Assembly (NCBI GenBank): GCA_002415855.1 | Contig: DIAS01000009.1 | Coordinates: forward strand, 1-64,000 | DNA from: Bacteroidales bacterium UBA5072 | GTDB lineage: Bacteria > Bacteroidota > Bacteroidia > Bacteroidales > UBA10428 | Reading direction: 5' to 3' | Length of the DNA stretch: 64,000 nucleotides | Part shown: in pieces, positions 44,607 to 53,784 of the stretch | Layout: every line of letters starts with the position of its first letter | Numbering within the stretch: the stretch's first letter is position 1 | The notes under the pieces: model-generated | Seen by the model: only the letters and a program-made list of their open reading frames with translations | What the model was told of the DNA's origin: nothing | Databases searched by the model: none | Program-made: the position numbers and the translations under genes

Positions 44607-47063
44607 CTAATTTTCCTGGCTTTGTTCGAAATAATAGGCGATCATTTTGAGAATGGCTTCCCGGGTGACAGGTTTTGACAAATAGTCATTGCAGCCTGCT
44701 TCGAGGCAGGCCTTTTTATCTTCTTCCATGGCGTATGCTGTTTGCGCAATGATAAAAACTTTGTTGCCCGTTTCCCTTATTTTTCGTGTCGCATCCAATC
44801 CGTTCATTACAGGTAACCGGATGTCCATGATTATAAGATCGAAATGCTGTCTGGTAGCCTCCTCTACGGCATCAACGCCATTGGTAACCTGCTTAATGCG
44901 CACACCTGAAGGGTACAGCACTTCCTCAAGGAACCTGAAGTTCATTTCGTCATCTTCAACGATCAGGATGGTTCTGTTATCCCAATGAAATCCTCGCTCC
45001 TGCACTACGGAAAATTCAACAGATTCCACATCTGCGCTGACCGGCTGGTAAGGAAGCGTGAAATAGAAAGTAGATCCTGCTCCGGGTTTGCTTTCCAAGC
45101 CCAAAGTCCCGCCCAAAAGCTTTACCAATCCCCTGGAAATGGTCAAACCCAGACCAGCTCCGCCGTATTCCCGGGTACTCTTGTTGTCCGCCTGCCTGAA
45201 GGGCTCAAAAATCACACGTGTCTGTTCTTCCGAAATCCCTATACCGGTGTCTTCCACAAAAAACCTGAGTGAATCCCTTGCGCTCAAAGTATAGCCAAAT
45301 CGAATGTGCCCGGAATCAGTGAATTTTACTGCATTGCCCAGCAAATTGATCAGTACCTGCCGCAGGCGGAACTCATCTGTTATAATGCTGCAGCCATCAT
45401 CGGGGAATTCATAGTGCTTGAAGAAACGCACAGCCGTTTTGTCCGCCTGCCGCAATTGCTGACTGAATAAAAAGTACAGATCATCCAGCATGGCATTTAG
45501 TTTGCACTCCTGTTTAACAATGTGCATTTGGTTTGATTCGATCTTGGATATATCTACCAGATCTTCAATGATATGTAAAAGGTGATCGCTGCTGCTGCTG
45601 ATGATGTCCAGGTATTGTTCCCTGACCTCCGGATCCGCATCATTCCTGAAGAGAAGCCTCGAAAAACCCAGAATAGCATTCATGGGTGTCCGGATCTCAT
45701 GGGAAAGATTGGCCAGAAAGGCTGATTTCAGGTGGTCGCTTTCCTGCGCGCTTTCCTTGGCAGCACGTAATTCCTGCTCGATTTCTTTTAGCAGCGTGAT
45801 ATCGGTCACGATCCCGGCTATCCTGTACAATTTGTTGTTGTCATCAAGGATAGGGAATAATCGTGCCCAAACCCACCTGACCTTGCCAGTCGGATCAATT
45901 ATCCGGAGCTGCCGGTACATGGGTTCGGTTCTTCCGGTGCGCCTTATGCCTGTCAGTTCATCATATACCGGCAGGTCTTCCGGATGGACCATTTTCCCTA
46001 TACTGTTAATATTGTGCATCAGCGAGGTCCTGTCAAATCCGAATGTCCTTTCCAAAGCAGAATTGAGGTACAATACTCTATCTCCCTCACTGAGCCAGAA
46101 GACATCATCAATGTTCTCTGCAAACTGTATGAACCTTTGTTCACTTTCCCTGACCAGGGCTCGGGCCCTGACAATTTCTTCAATATCGCGGGTAACCGAC
46201 ATTACATAGGATTCACCACGATATTTGAACAAAGTGGCTGACATCAGGCCGGTTCTGATTTCTCCGCTTTTCAGCCTGAACTTTGCCTCCATGTTGATAG
46301 CCTTACCGGTTGACTGAATTGCCTCCACAAGCTTGATACGATCGTGGGGATCGTACCATATGTTAATATCCGTTGAGGACCTGCCTCTAACATCATCCCA
46401 GGTAAAGCCGGTAAGCTGTGTGAAACCTTCGTTGATCTCAAAGTACGTCCCGTCCTGCAGCCTGTTGATGTTCACAGAATCAGGGCTTGTTTTAAATGCC
46501 GCCCTGAATTTCTCCTCACTCTCCTGGAGCAGCGTAAAAGTCTGAATCAACTGGTCATTCTGTTTCTGCAATAAGGCATTCAACTCAACCAGTTTTTGGT
46601 TCTTTTCCCTGAGCTCCTCTTCAACAGACAGTAATTCATCATTCTTAATCTTCAGGGCCATTTCAATATTCTTGAGTTCCGTTATTTCCGTAAACAGGGC
46701 AATCATATGGCCGGGATTGGTCTGGAATGCATTGACCTTAAAGTAATGAACGACCTGTCCATCACTGTATTTCACCTCATCGGAATTCCACGCTGTTCCT
46801 TTCTTGGCAATATTCTTATAGATTTCAGGGATACCAAGTTGAATAAGATCTGGGAAGATTTTCTCAATGGTCTGTCCGATAAACTTGCTGTGATCTGTTT
46901 GCAGAATCTTATCAGCGGCTACATTAGCCCCCTTGAAATAGAGCTCTCCATCCCTGAGTTCATAAAGATGTGCTCCAACCGGAGCATTTCTGATGAATCC
47001 GGGAATCTGCAGTACAAGTTCATTTCTGGATAAATTGTCTTCAACACCTCGGTTCTTGGACAT
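44607..47063 (-). CDS. Hybrid histidine kinase with three PAS domains and C-terminal receiver
   Basis: An 818-residue cytosolic-type sensor: PAS about 20-130, coiled coil about 130-185, PAS about 185-300, PAS about 310-425 with DITLLKEIEQEL, HisKA about 445-510 (phospho-His in LSHEIRTPMNA), HATPase about 550-670 (N-box LINLLGNAVKF; GTGIGISEEQ-like G1 box DTGIGISEEQ), receiver about 695-815 (phospho-Asp in LIIMDIRLPVM; KPV near the end). No membrane span is seen, so it senses inside the cell. No separate response-regulator gene adjoins it. Confidence 0.92.
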   Translation of the reverse strand: MSKNRGVEDNLSRNELVLQIPGFIRNAPVGAHLYELRDGELYFKGANVAADKILQTDHSKFIGQTIEKIFPDLIQLGIPEIYKNIAKKGTAWNSDEVKYSDGQVVHYFKVNAFQTNPGHMIALFTEITELKNIEMALKIKNDELLSVEEELREKNQKLVELNALLQKQNDQLIQTFTLLQESEEKFRAAFKTSPDSVNINRLQDGTYFEINEGFTQLTGFTWDDVRGRSSTDINIWYDPHDRIKLVEAIQSTGKAINMEAKFRLKSGEIRTGLMSATLFKYRGESYVMSVTRDIEEIVRARALVRESEQRFIQFAENIDDVFWLSEGDRVLYLNSALERTFGFDRTSLMHNINSIGKMVHPEDLPVYDELTGIRRTGRTEPMYRQLRIIDPTGKVRWVWARLFPILDDNNKLYRIAGIVTDITLLKEIEQELRAAKESAQESDHLKSAFLANLSHEIRTPMNAILGFSRLLFRNDADPEVREQYLDIISSSSDHLLHIIEDLVDISKIESNQMHIVKQECKLNAMLDDLYFLFSQQLRQADKTAVRFFKHYEFPDDGCSIITDEFRLRQVLINLLGNAVKFTDSGHIRFGYTLSARDSLRFFVEDTGIGISEEQTRVIFEPFRQADNKSTREYGGAGLGLTISRGLVKLLGGTLGLESKPGAGSTFYFTLPYQPVSADVESVEFSVVQERGFHWDNRTILIVEDDEMNFRFLEEVLYPSGVRIKQVTNGVDAVEEATRQHFDLIIMDIRLPVMNGLDATRKIRETGNKVFIIAQTAYAMEEDKKACLEAGCNDYLSKPVTREAILKMIAYYFEQSQEN

Positions 47064-47415
47064 AAAAATATCGATAACAGGTTAATGAAATGAAGATAAG
47101 TTAACCCAAAAAAATCTTTTTAATTTATAAAAAAAGACTGAGATTTAAAAAACTTTCTGTAGTTTTTTGGGTGTGACCGGAACCGTTTCCCGGTATTACC
47201 CGGCAGGATTTTCCAGGTGTTTTTACGATGAAGGATTCATCAAGATGGGGTATGTAAGTATAAAATGTACAAAAAACAGTATATTTCTATTAATTAATGG
47301 GGTGATGAGTTAGAATATCATATTTTATCAGAATATAAATAAAAAAATATGGGGTATATATGAAATAATTATATATTTGCAGAAGAAAACTTATTACTCA
47401 TTTAAACGCTTTGTT
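47064..47415. other. Intergenic region between the hybrid kinase and the outer-membrane protein gene
   Basis: 352 bp, AT-rich, no gene. TATATTTG at 47372-47379 is an exact TAnnTTTG -7 box for the downstream gene, with no clear -33 element. No hairpin or repeat recognised. Confidence 0.5.
47372..47379 (+). promoter_or_regulatory. Predicted -7 box for the outer-membrane protein gene
   Basis: TATATTTG fits TAnnTTTG exactly, 36 bp before the ATG at 47416. It supports that start over the in-frame TTG at 47377. Confidence 0.5.
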
Positions 47416-48090
47416 ATGAAAAAACCAGGGTTATATTTATCAGTCTGGATTGTAAGTTTTGTGCTTGCAACAGCGCAGGTCAGCGCTCAGGATGAAGCTG
47501 CCAAGTCGAATTTTGAAGTTGGCGCTGATCTGTATTCAAGCTACGTATGGCGGGGTAGCAGACTAGGAGGACCGTCCATACAACCCAGCATGAAATTTGT
47601 CACCGGCGGCTTAACCCTTGGTGTATGGGGTTCTTTTGATGCGACCGGTTATATGGAAACTGATCCTTATGTTTCTTACGAATTTCCTTTTGGCTTAAGC
47701 CTGGGATTTTCTGATTATTATTTTCCCGACAAACCGCTTTTTGATGTTTCAGATTCAACCGGAAGTCATGCGTTTGAGATCAATGCCGGATATACCACAG
47801 GCGGCCTCAGTCTTAGTGCCAATTATATTCTGAATGAAGCCGGTGGTGCGGGTTCTGCTGGTGGAGATTTGTATTTCCAGGCAGGCTATGAATTCAAATA
47901 CTTCAACATATTTATCGGCGCTGGTGACGGCTGGCATACTTCTGATGGCGAATTTGCCGTGTGCAATATTGGAATCGGAACATCCAAGGAGATTAAGATA
48001 ACCGACACTTTTTCGATACCGGTAACCGGACAGGTCATCTGCAATCCGGAAAAGGAAGCCCTTTACCTGGTGGTCGGATTTACGCTTTGA
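47416..48090 (+). CDS. Outer-membrane beta-barrel protein, TorF/gcw_chp-like
   Basis: A 224-residue exported protein with a signal peptide (about 1-23, ending VSAQDEA). It continues in alternating hydrophobic strands that end in the OM-type Phe-x-Leu C terminus. The N-terminal GADLYSSYVWRG and GLTLGVWGSFD patterns resemble the gcw_chp (TIGR02001-like) family of small barrels. Probably sits in the outer membrane; role unknown. A bidirectional terminator follows. Confidence 0.75.
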   Translation: MKKPGLYLSVWIVSFVLATAQVSAQDEAAKSNFEVGADLYSSYVWRGSRLGGPSIQPSMKFVTGGLTLGVWGSFDATGYMETDPYVSYEFPFGLSLGFSDYYFPDKPLFDVSDSTGSHAFEINAGYTTGGLSLSANYILNEAGGAGSAGGDLYFQAGYEFKYFNIFIGAGDGWHTSDGEFAVCNIGIGTSKEIKITDTFSIPVTGQVICNPEKEALYLVVGFTL

Positions 48091-48102
48091 CCCAAAAAAA
48101 AG

Positions 48103-48157
48103 GACGTTGCATCAAAAGCCGGTTCATAAAACATACTTTTGATACAACGTCTTTTTA
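48103..48157. terminator. Bidirectional terminator between the barrel gene and trpB2
   Basis: GACGTTGCATCAAAAG (48103-48118) pairs with CTTTTGATACAACGTC (48136-48151) over 15 of 16 positions, followed by TTTTTATT; convergent genes on both sides. Confidence 0.85.
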
Positions 48158-49531
48158 TTATTGTGGTTTCGGATATTCTTCCAGTTCTTTCAGGTATTTG
48201 AAAAGTTCCTTGTCCGACATTTCATGCTTCACCAGCTTACCGGTCAGGTATTTGTCGTAGCCCACCATATCCATCAGCCCGTGTCCGCTGAAATTGAACA
48301 GGATCACCTTTTCCCTGCCTTCTTCTTTGGCCTTCTTTGCTTCACGAATGGTGCCGGCAATGGCATGGGTGGTTTCCGGTGCGGGAACAATTCCTTCGGT
48401 TTTGGCAAACAGCAAACCAGCTTCATAGCATTCCATCTGATCAATGGCTACAGGATTAATCAGCTTGTCCTGTAAAGCAGCTGATACCAGCGGGCTCATG
48501 CCGTGATAGCGCAATCCGCCTGCATGGATGGGCTCGGGAATAAAGCTGTGCCCCAGGGTATACATGGGCAGCAACGGTGTCATTTTGGCCGTGTCGCCAT
48601 GATCATATAAAAATGGTCCGCGGGTGAGGGTGGGACATGAACTGGGCTCAACAGGGATGATATCAATATTGGCGCCATGTAACTTTTCGTAGATAAAAGG
48701 GAAGGATATCCCGGCAAAATTACTCCCCCCACCTGCACAGGCAATCACTACGTCAGGCAGTTTCTCTCCAAACTTCAGCAATTGCTTTTTCACTTCAAGC
48801 CCGATTATCGTTTGGTGCAACATCACGTGGTTCAACACACTGCCCAGGCTGTAACGGGTCTGTCCGGTAGTATCTGTCACCGCTGCCTCAATGGCTTCGC
48901 TGATCGCAATGCCCAGACTGCCGGGAGTATGAGGCGAAACTGCCAGAATATCCCTGCCGGCCTTGGTTTCGTTGCTGGGACTGGCGATGCAGGTAGCCCC
49001 GTAGGTATTCATCAGCAACTTACGGAAAGGCTTCTGGTCAAAGCTGATGCGCACCATAAATACTTTACACTCCAATCCTATCAGGGCACAGGCCGAGGCC
49101 AGAGCACTTCCCCACTGGCCGGCACCGGTCTCCGTGGTCAGCCTTTTTATCCCGAATTGTTTGTTATACCAGGCCTGGGCAATGGCGGTATTGAGTTTGT
49201 GACTGCCTGCAGGCGAAACACTTTCGTTTTTGTAATAGATACGTGCCGGTGTTTTTATGGCTTCTTCGAGTTCGTATGCCCTTACCAGGGGCGTGGGACG
49301 ATATATCGACAACATTTCAAGCACCTCTTCCGGGATGTCGATCCAGCGTTGGGTGCTCATTTCCTGTTCAATAAGGTTCATGGGGAATACAGGGGCCAGC
49401 ATCTCGGGAAGGACGGGTTTGCCATCGGGACCCAGCGGCGGTAACATGGGGGTAGGAAGGTCAGGTGCCAGATTATACCATTGCCTCGGCATTTCGGATT
49501 CTTCCAGGTAGACTTTCTTAATTCGTGCCAT
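48158..49531 (-). CDS. trpB2: Tryptophan synthase beta-like protein, TrpB2 type
   Basis: A 457-residue PLP enzyme with the longer TrpB2 architecture. The PLP Lys is in AGSHKLNTA (about K112), the [10 protein letters not shown] block holds the catalytic Glu region, and GGGSNFAG binds phosphate. It converts indole and serine to tryptophan. TrpB2 lacks the TrpA-dependent control of TrpB1 and often stands alone, as here (no trpA nearby). It lies 150 bp after trxB. Confidence 0.93.
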   Translation of the reverse strand: MARIKKVYLEESEMPRQWYNLAPDLPTPMLPPLGPDGKPVLPEMLAPVFPMNLIEQEMSTQRWIDIPEEVLEMLSIYRPTPLVRAYELEEAIKTPARIYYKNESVSPAGSHKLNTAIAQAWYNKQFGIKRLTTETGAGQWGSALASACALIGLECKVFMVRISFDQKPFRKLLMNTYGATCIASPSNETKAGRDILAVSPHTPGSLGIAISEAIEAAVTDTTGQTRYSLGSVLNHVMLHQTIIGLEVKKQLLKFGEKLPDVVIACAGGGSNFAGISFPFIYEKLHGANIDIIPVEPSSCPTLTRGPFLYDHGDTAKMTPLLPMYTLGHSFIPEPIHAGGLRYHGMSPLVSAALQDKLINPVAIDQMECYEAGLLFAKTEGIVPAPETTHAIAGTIREAKKAKEEGREKVILFNFSGHGLMDMVGYDKYLTGKLVKHEMSDKELFKYLKELEEYPKPQ

Positions 49532-49681
49532 ATGAATTTGGTTAAAACTAAAAGTTAGAAGTGAAAACTGGTCTTAATCGATAATGAACGGCACTAAATT
49601 AACTTTTTAAATGATAAATTCATAAAATTGCAGAGAAAGTTTATAATATTTCATTATATGAAAAAGGCGGAGACCAGAACA

Positions 49682-50680
49682 TTACTTCTGCGCCAGGTAT
49701 CGCTCCGCCTCAATTGCTGCCTGGCAGCCAGATCCGGCGGCTGTTACAGCCTGCCTGTAAACCTTGTCCTGCACATCTCCGCAGGCAAATACGCCTGGTA
49801 CATTGGTCCTGGGAGTTCCCGGAACAGTCCTGATATACCCGGTCTCATCAGTTTCGAGATAGGGTGCAAAGATATCGGAATTGGGGGTATGGCCTATGGC
49901 CAGGAAAAACCCGTCGATCCTGATGACTTCCTCACTTTCATCAGGTTGCCCCATTCTTTTGATCAGCACTGCTTCCTCGACCACCTGGTTGCCTCTGAGT
50001 TCCTTGGTATTGCGTTCAAATAAAACCTCGATATTGGGCGCATCCATGACCCGTTGCTGCATTATTTTTGTGGCACGCAGGAAGGTCTTTCTGACAATGA
50101 GATATACCTTATTGCACATTCCTGCCAGATAAAGAGCTTCTTCGCAGGCTGTGTCTCCGCCACCCACTACAGCCACATCTTTGCCCCGGTAGAAGAAACC
50201 GTCACAGGTGGCACAGGCTGAGACTCCTGATCCTTTATACTTGTCCTCAGATTCCATCCCCAGGTAACGGGCAGTTGCACCTGTGGCAATAATGACCGTA
50301 TCAGCTTCCACAACGTTTTTTTCATCCACGACCACCTTGTAAGGGGCTTTTGAAAAATCCACCGATGTGGCAATTCCCCACCTGATATCGGTTCCGAACC
50401 GGGCTGCCTGCTGTTCAAGGTCGTCCATCATTTTTGGTCCCGTGATGCCTCCCGGGTATCCGGGGAAATTCTCAACCTCGGTGGTGGTGGTAAGTTGGCC
50501 GCCAGGCTGGATCCCTTTGAAAAGTAGGGGTTTCAGGTTGGCCCGGGCGGCATAAATAGCCGCCGTATATCCGGCAGGACCTGACCCGATGATCAGGCAC
50601 TTTACATGCTCGGACGGCGTAAGACTATTCGGGCCCTTATTTGGTTCAGGTTTGGTTTCCAGTGATTTAAACAAACTCAT
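49682..50680 (-). CDS. trxB: Thioredoxin reductase
   Basis: A 332-residue FAD/NADPH enzyme that reduces thioredoxin. FAD motif GSGPAG is at 32-37, the redox pair CATC at 156-159, the NADPH motif GGGDTACEEA follows, and the C-terminal GVFACGDVQD. An about 25-residue N-terminal tail precedes the FAD site. Not linked to a thioredoxin gene here. Confidence 0.95.
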   Translation of the reverse strand: MSLFKSLETKPEPNKGPNSLTPSEHVKCLIIGSGPAGYTAAIYAARANLKPLLFKGIQPGGQLTTTTEVENFPGYPGGITGPKMMDDLEQQAARFGTDIRWGIATSVDFSKAPYKVVVDEKNVVEADTVIIATGATARYLGMESEDKYKGSGVSACATCDGFFYRGKDVAVVGGGDTACEEALYLAGMCNKVYLIVRKTFLRATKIMQQRVMDAPNIEVLFERNTKELRGNQVVEEAVLIKRMGQPDESEEVIRIDGFFLAIGHTPNSDIFAPYLETDETGYIRTVPGTPRTNVPGVFACGDVQDKVYRQAVTAAGSGCQAAIEAERYLAQK

Positions 50681-50924
50681 ATCGCGTATATTACATTATT
50701 ATATGGATTCTGATCAGACAATAAATATACCATTTAATCTTTACCCCGTTATGTCATGACAAAATTACAAATTGTGATAAACCCTATCAGAAATTTCAGA
50801 TTCACCTGACAAGCCTCTCGATTACACTCATGGGATTCACCTGTCACGCATAAAGTTTATTTTCGCATATCCTAATATTATTCTAACTTAGTGTCTCCTG
50901 CATGAGTAGTAAATATTATTGAAT

Positions 50925-51845
50925 ATGAGAAGGATATATACAATTGGAGAAACGGTTCTGGATATTCTGTTTAAGAACAAACTGCCGTTTACCGCAAAAG
51001 CTGGCGGTGCCTGCCTGAATAGTGCTGTTACACTTGGCCGCCTGAACCTGCCGGTTTGTTTTGTCGGAGAGTATGGTATGGATGAGGTAGGTAATATCAT
51101 TGACCTGTTCTTAAAGGATAACCATGTGTCAACGCAATATGTTTACCGGTATTACAACGGAAAATCAACACTCGCACTGGCATTTTTAAATGAGAACAAT
51201 GATGCCAGTTACGACTTCTATAAGATATATCCTGAGCAACGTCTGGCAATTGATTTTCCGTCAATTCAACAGGATGACATCGTGCTTTTCGGATCAATCT
51301 ATGCAATCACCCTTGAAGTGCGCAAGAAACTGATGGAATTTGTCAGCGAGGCCAACAGGAAGAAAGCAATCGTCATTTATGATCCGAATTTCCGCAAGCA
51401 GCACCTGCATGAACTTGTTAAACTCAAACCACTTATTATTGAAAATTTCTCGCATGCTGATATTGTCCGCGGTTCCAATGAAGATTTTTCCTTCATCCTG
51501 GGTGCGGATGATGCTGATGAAGCCTATGCAGAGATCATGAAGCATTGCCGGAATCTTTTATATACAGCAAATAAAAAGGGCGTTTTTATCAGATCACCCG
51601 GCATCAGTATGACCCTTCCGGTGAAATCGATCAATCCGGTGAGCACCATTGGTGCCGGAGATAACTTCAATGCCGGAATTGTCTATTCTCTTTACCGGCA
51701 TAATATTGGTCACGGGGATCTTGAAACCCTGGATGAAAAAATGTGGGAGACCATTGTGGGCACGGCTGTGGAATTTGCCACACACGTCTGCATGAGTTAT
51801 GACAATTATATTTCAGAGGAGTTCGCGAAGGGGTATACCTTGTGA
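50925..51845 (+). CDS. PfkB-family carbohydrate kinase
   Basis: A 306-residue ribokinase-fold sugar kinase. The N-terminal GGACLNSAVTLGRL is the PfkB signature 1. The C-terminal STIGAGDNFNAGIVY contains the catalytic Asp and anion hole. The Y.FYKIYPEQRL stretch is a common Bacteroidota fructokinase-type pattern. The ATG at 50925 is preferred to a TTG six bases earlier. Substrate (fructose or another sugar) not determined. Confidence 0.9.
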   Translation: MRRIYTIGETVLDILFKNKLPFTAKAGGACLNSAVTLGRLNLPVCFVGEYGMDEVGNIIDLFLKDNHVSTQYVYRYYNGKSTLALAFLNENNDASYDFYKIYPEQRLAIDFPSIQQDDIVLFGSIYAITLEVRKKLMEFVSEANRKKAIVIYDPNFRKQHLHELVKLKPLIIENFSHADIVRGSNEDFSFILGADDADEAYAEIMKHCRNLLYTANKKGVFIRSPGISMTLPVKSINPVSTIGAGDNFNAGIVYSLYRHNIGHGDLETLDEKMWETIVGTAVEFATHVCMSYDNYISEEFAKGYTL

Positions 51846-51958
51846 GGATTGTGAAAGTTGTGATTGTTGTGAATTTTGTAGGTTGTAGGTTTTGCGGCAA
51901 TGTGATCCGCTGACGGGGGCAGGGGACGGATGTGTTTGTCCATCGGTTCATTTGCCAA
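51846..51958. repeat. Low-complexity GATTGTTGTGA intergenic segment
   Basis: TTGTGATTGTTGTGAATTTT resembles TATGATTGTTGTGATTCC at about 5043-5060, followed by AGGTTGTAGGTTTTG. Probably a decayed intergenic repeat; no gene. Confidence 0.35.
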
Positions 51959-52600
51959 TTATCCCATCAGCTCATCGATCTCCCTGATCTGCTCGGGTGT
52001 CAGGGGGCTTGATTCTCCAAATAGCTTTGTTACCAGAGTCATTTTTGCTGCTGCCTCAAGTACTTCCATACGGTCGAAAGCTGTCAGGAGGTCCCTTCCC
52101 AGGCAAACGATCCCATGGTTCTGAAGCAGGATAACATTGGTTTTTCCCGATGCTGCCTTTGCTACCCGTGCTGCCAATGGCTCAGTTCCCATCAGGGCAT
52201 ACGTAGCAACCACAGGTGTTCCCAAAACAGCCCTGGCTTCGGCAATTAATGTGCAGTCGATATACTTTTGCATGGCCGTGAAACTTGTTGCCAGGGGCGG
52301 GTGTGCATGTACTATGGCATTTACATCGGGGCGCTCTTTATAAATTGCCAGGTGCATGGCAGTTTCAATGCTGGGCTTGAGGTCAGGTGTCAGATTCTTC
52401 CCGTCGAGCGTAACCATACCCACCTGCTTGCTCCTGATTAGTCCTTTATCCAGTGCAGAAGGTGTGATGAAAATAACCCTTTCAAGTCTCACACTGATGT
52501 TGCCTCCTGAAGCCGTTGTCAGTCCACGGTTATATAGCCTTCGCATGAAGCGTGCCACATCTTTTCTGATGGCTTTAATTTCCTTACGGGTCATTGACAT
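51959..52600 (-). CDS. Class II aldolase/adducin family (fuculose-phosphate aldolase-like)
   Basis: A 213-residue zinc aldolase. Ligands visible: Glu in PSIETAMH, the His pair in IVHAHPP, and the His in LLQNHGIV, as in L-fuculose-1-phosphate aldolase. The N-terminal TTASGGNISVR phosphate-binding loop is present. It cleaves a ketose phosphate to DHAP and an aldehyde. The start at 52600 (or 52594) is preferred; the open frame continues upstream over the divergent AmrS start. The adjacent PfkB kinase (convergent) might supply its substrate (inference). Confidence 0.88.
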   Translation of the reverse strand: MSMTRKEIKAIRKDVARFMRRLYNRGLTTASGGNISVRLERVIFITPSALDKGLIRSKQVGMVTLDGKNLTPDLKPSIETAMHLAIYKERPDVNAIVHAHPPLATSFTAMQKYIDCTLIAEARAVLGTPVVATYALMGTEPLAARVAKAASGKTNVILLQNHGIVCLGRDLLTAFDRMEVLEAAAKMTLVTKLFGESSPLTPEQIREIDELMG

Positions 52601-52716
52601 TGTTTTTACTGATTTTGCTAATGAGAATTTTTTTTTATGCAATTTTACTTTCGCTTTTTTCCGTGCCTGATGGAACTCCACTGTAAAAATATAAAATTTC
52701 CAAGTCAGGATTGACC

Positions 52717-53715
52717 ATGGAAGCCCTGTTTTATAAAAAAAGAGAAGACGACCTGCAGTGTTTACTGTGTCCACACCATTGTGTTATTCCTGCCGGAGGA
52801 ACCGGTGTCTGCATGGTGCGTCGCAACGCAGGTGGCATACTGAAGGCTGAGACCTGGGGAAATCTTTCCGCTATAAATTTCGACCCGATCGAGAAAAAGC
52901 CGTTGTATCACTTTTATCCCGGTAAGGTAATACTTTCCCTTGGCAGCATCGGGTGCAACATGAGCTGTCAGTGTTGTCAGAACTGGCAGATCTCTCAGAC
53001 TTCGGCCACTGACTATCATTTCACCCGATCACTTGAACCAGAGGAGATCATCCGACTGGCTTCCTCACGAAATGAAAATGTTGGCGTGGCCTATACATAC
53101 AATGAACCCACTGTTTGGTTTGAATATATGCTCGATATTGCCAGACCGGCACATGCAAGTGGCTATAAAAATGTCATGGTATCAAACGGTTACATAAATA
53201 AAGATCCGTTGATTGAACTGATGCAATACATGGATGCCTTCAATATAGACCTCAAGGGATTTACGAAGGATTTTTACCGGAAATTCACAGGAGCACGGTT
53301 GGTGCCCGTTCTCCAAACCCTGCGGTTGATCCGGAAGGCCGGTAAGCACCTGGAATTAACATGCCTGGTCATTCCAGGTATGAACGATGATCCAGGCGGA
53401 TTCAGGGACATGACCCGGTGGATTGATGCGGAACTCGGTCCAGAGACCATTTTACACTTATCGCGGTATCACCCTACCTACAGAATGGATACAGCACCGA
53501 CCCCCCCTGCTAAACTGGAAGAGCTGTACGGGATTGCACGCACGAAACTTTCCTATGTATATGTAGGCAATATATTGATGAAGGATCTTTCAGATACCAG
53601 GTGCAGCAAGTGCGGGGCAACGGTAATCGTTCGCAACGGCTACCAGATCAAGCGCCAATCGTTAACACACAAAGGTACCTGCAGTCATTGCGGAAATCAG
53701 GTAATAATCTGTTAA
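52717..53715 (+). CDS. amrS: AmmeMemoRadiSam system radical SAM enzyme AmrS
   Basis: A 332-residue radical SAM protein with the CX3CX2C cluster-binding triad (GCNMSCQCC, C80, C84, C87). N-terminal cysteines lie in CLLCPHHC (C15-C22), and a C-terminal zinc-ribbon-like pair (CSKC ... CSHCGNQ). The family is usually linked to MEMO1/AMMECR1 homologues; neither is adjacent. The ATG at 52717 is preferred to an upstream TTG. Function of the system remains unclear. Confidence 0.9.
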   Translation: MEALFYKKREDDLQCLLCPHHCVIPAGGTGVCMVRRNAGGILKAETWGNLSAINFDPIEKKPLYHFYPGKVILSLGSIGCNMSCQCCQNWQISQTSATDYHFTRSLEPEEIIRLASSRNENVGVAYTYNEPTVWFEYMLDIARPAHASGYKNVMVSNGYINKDPLIELMQYMDAFNIDLKGFTKDFYRKFTGARLVPVLQTLRLIRKAGKHLELTCLVIPGMNDDPGGFRDMTRWIDAELGPETILHLSRYHPTYRMDTAPTPPAKLEELYGIARTKLSYVYVGNILMKDLSDTRCSKCGATVIVRNGYQIKRQSLTHKGTCSHCGNQVIIC

Positions 53716-53784
53716 GAATCCCGTTACTTGTTGTAACTTCAACAGCTTAGGATCGTCTATTGAATAAACCCCAAAATATAACCC

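Noticed and set aside
45601..46209. 202-codon plus-strand frame opposite the hybrid kinase
   Set aside because: Antisense to PAS domains with convincing motifs; Ser/Leu/Arg-rich translation typical of a shadow frame.
51846..51958. Regulatory RNA or riboswitch in the PfkB-aldolase spacer
   Set aside because: Only low-complexity TTGTGATTG words and no stable paired structure; probably a decayed repeat.
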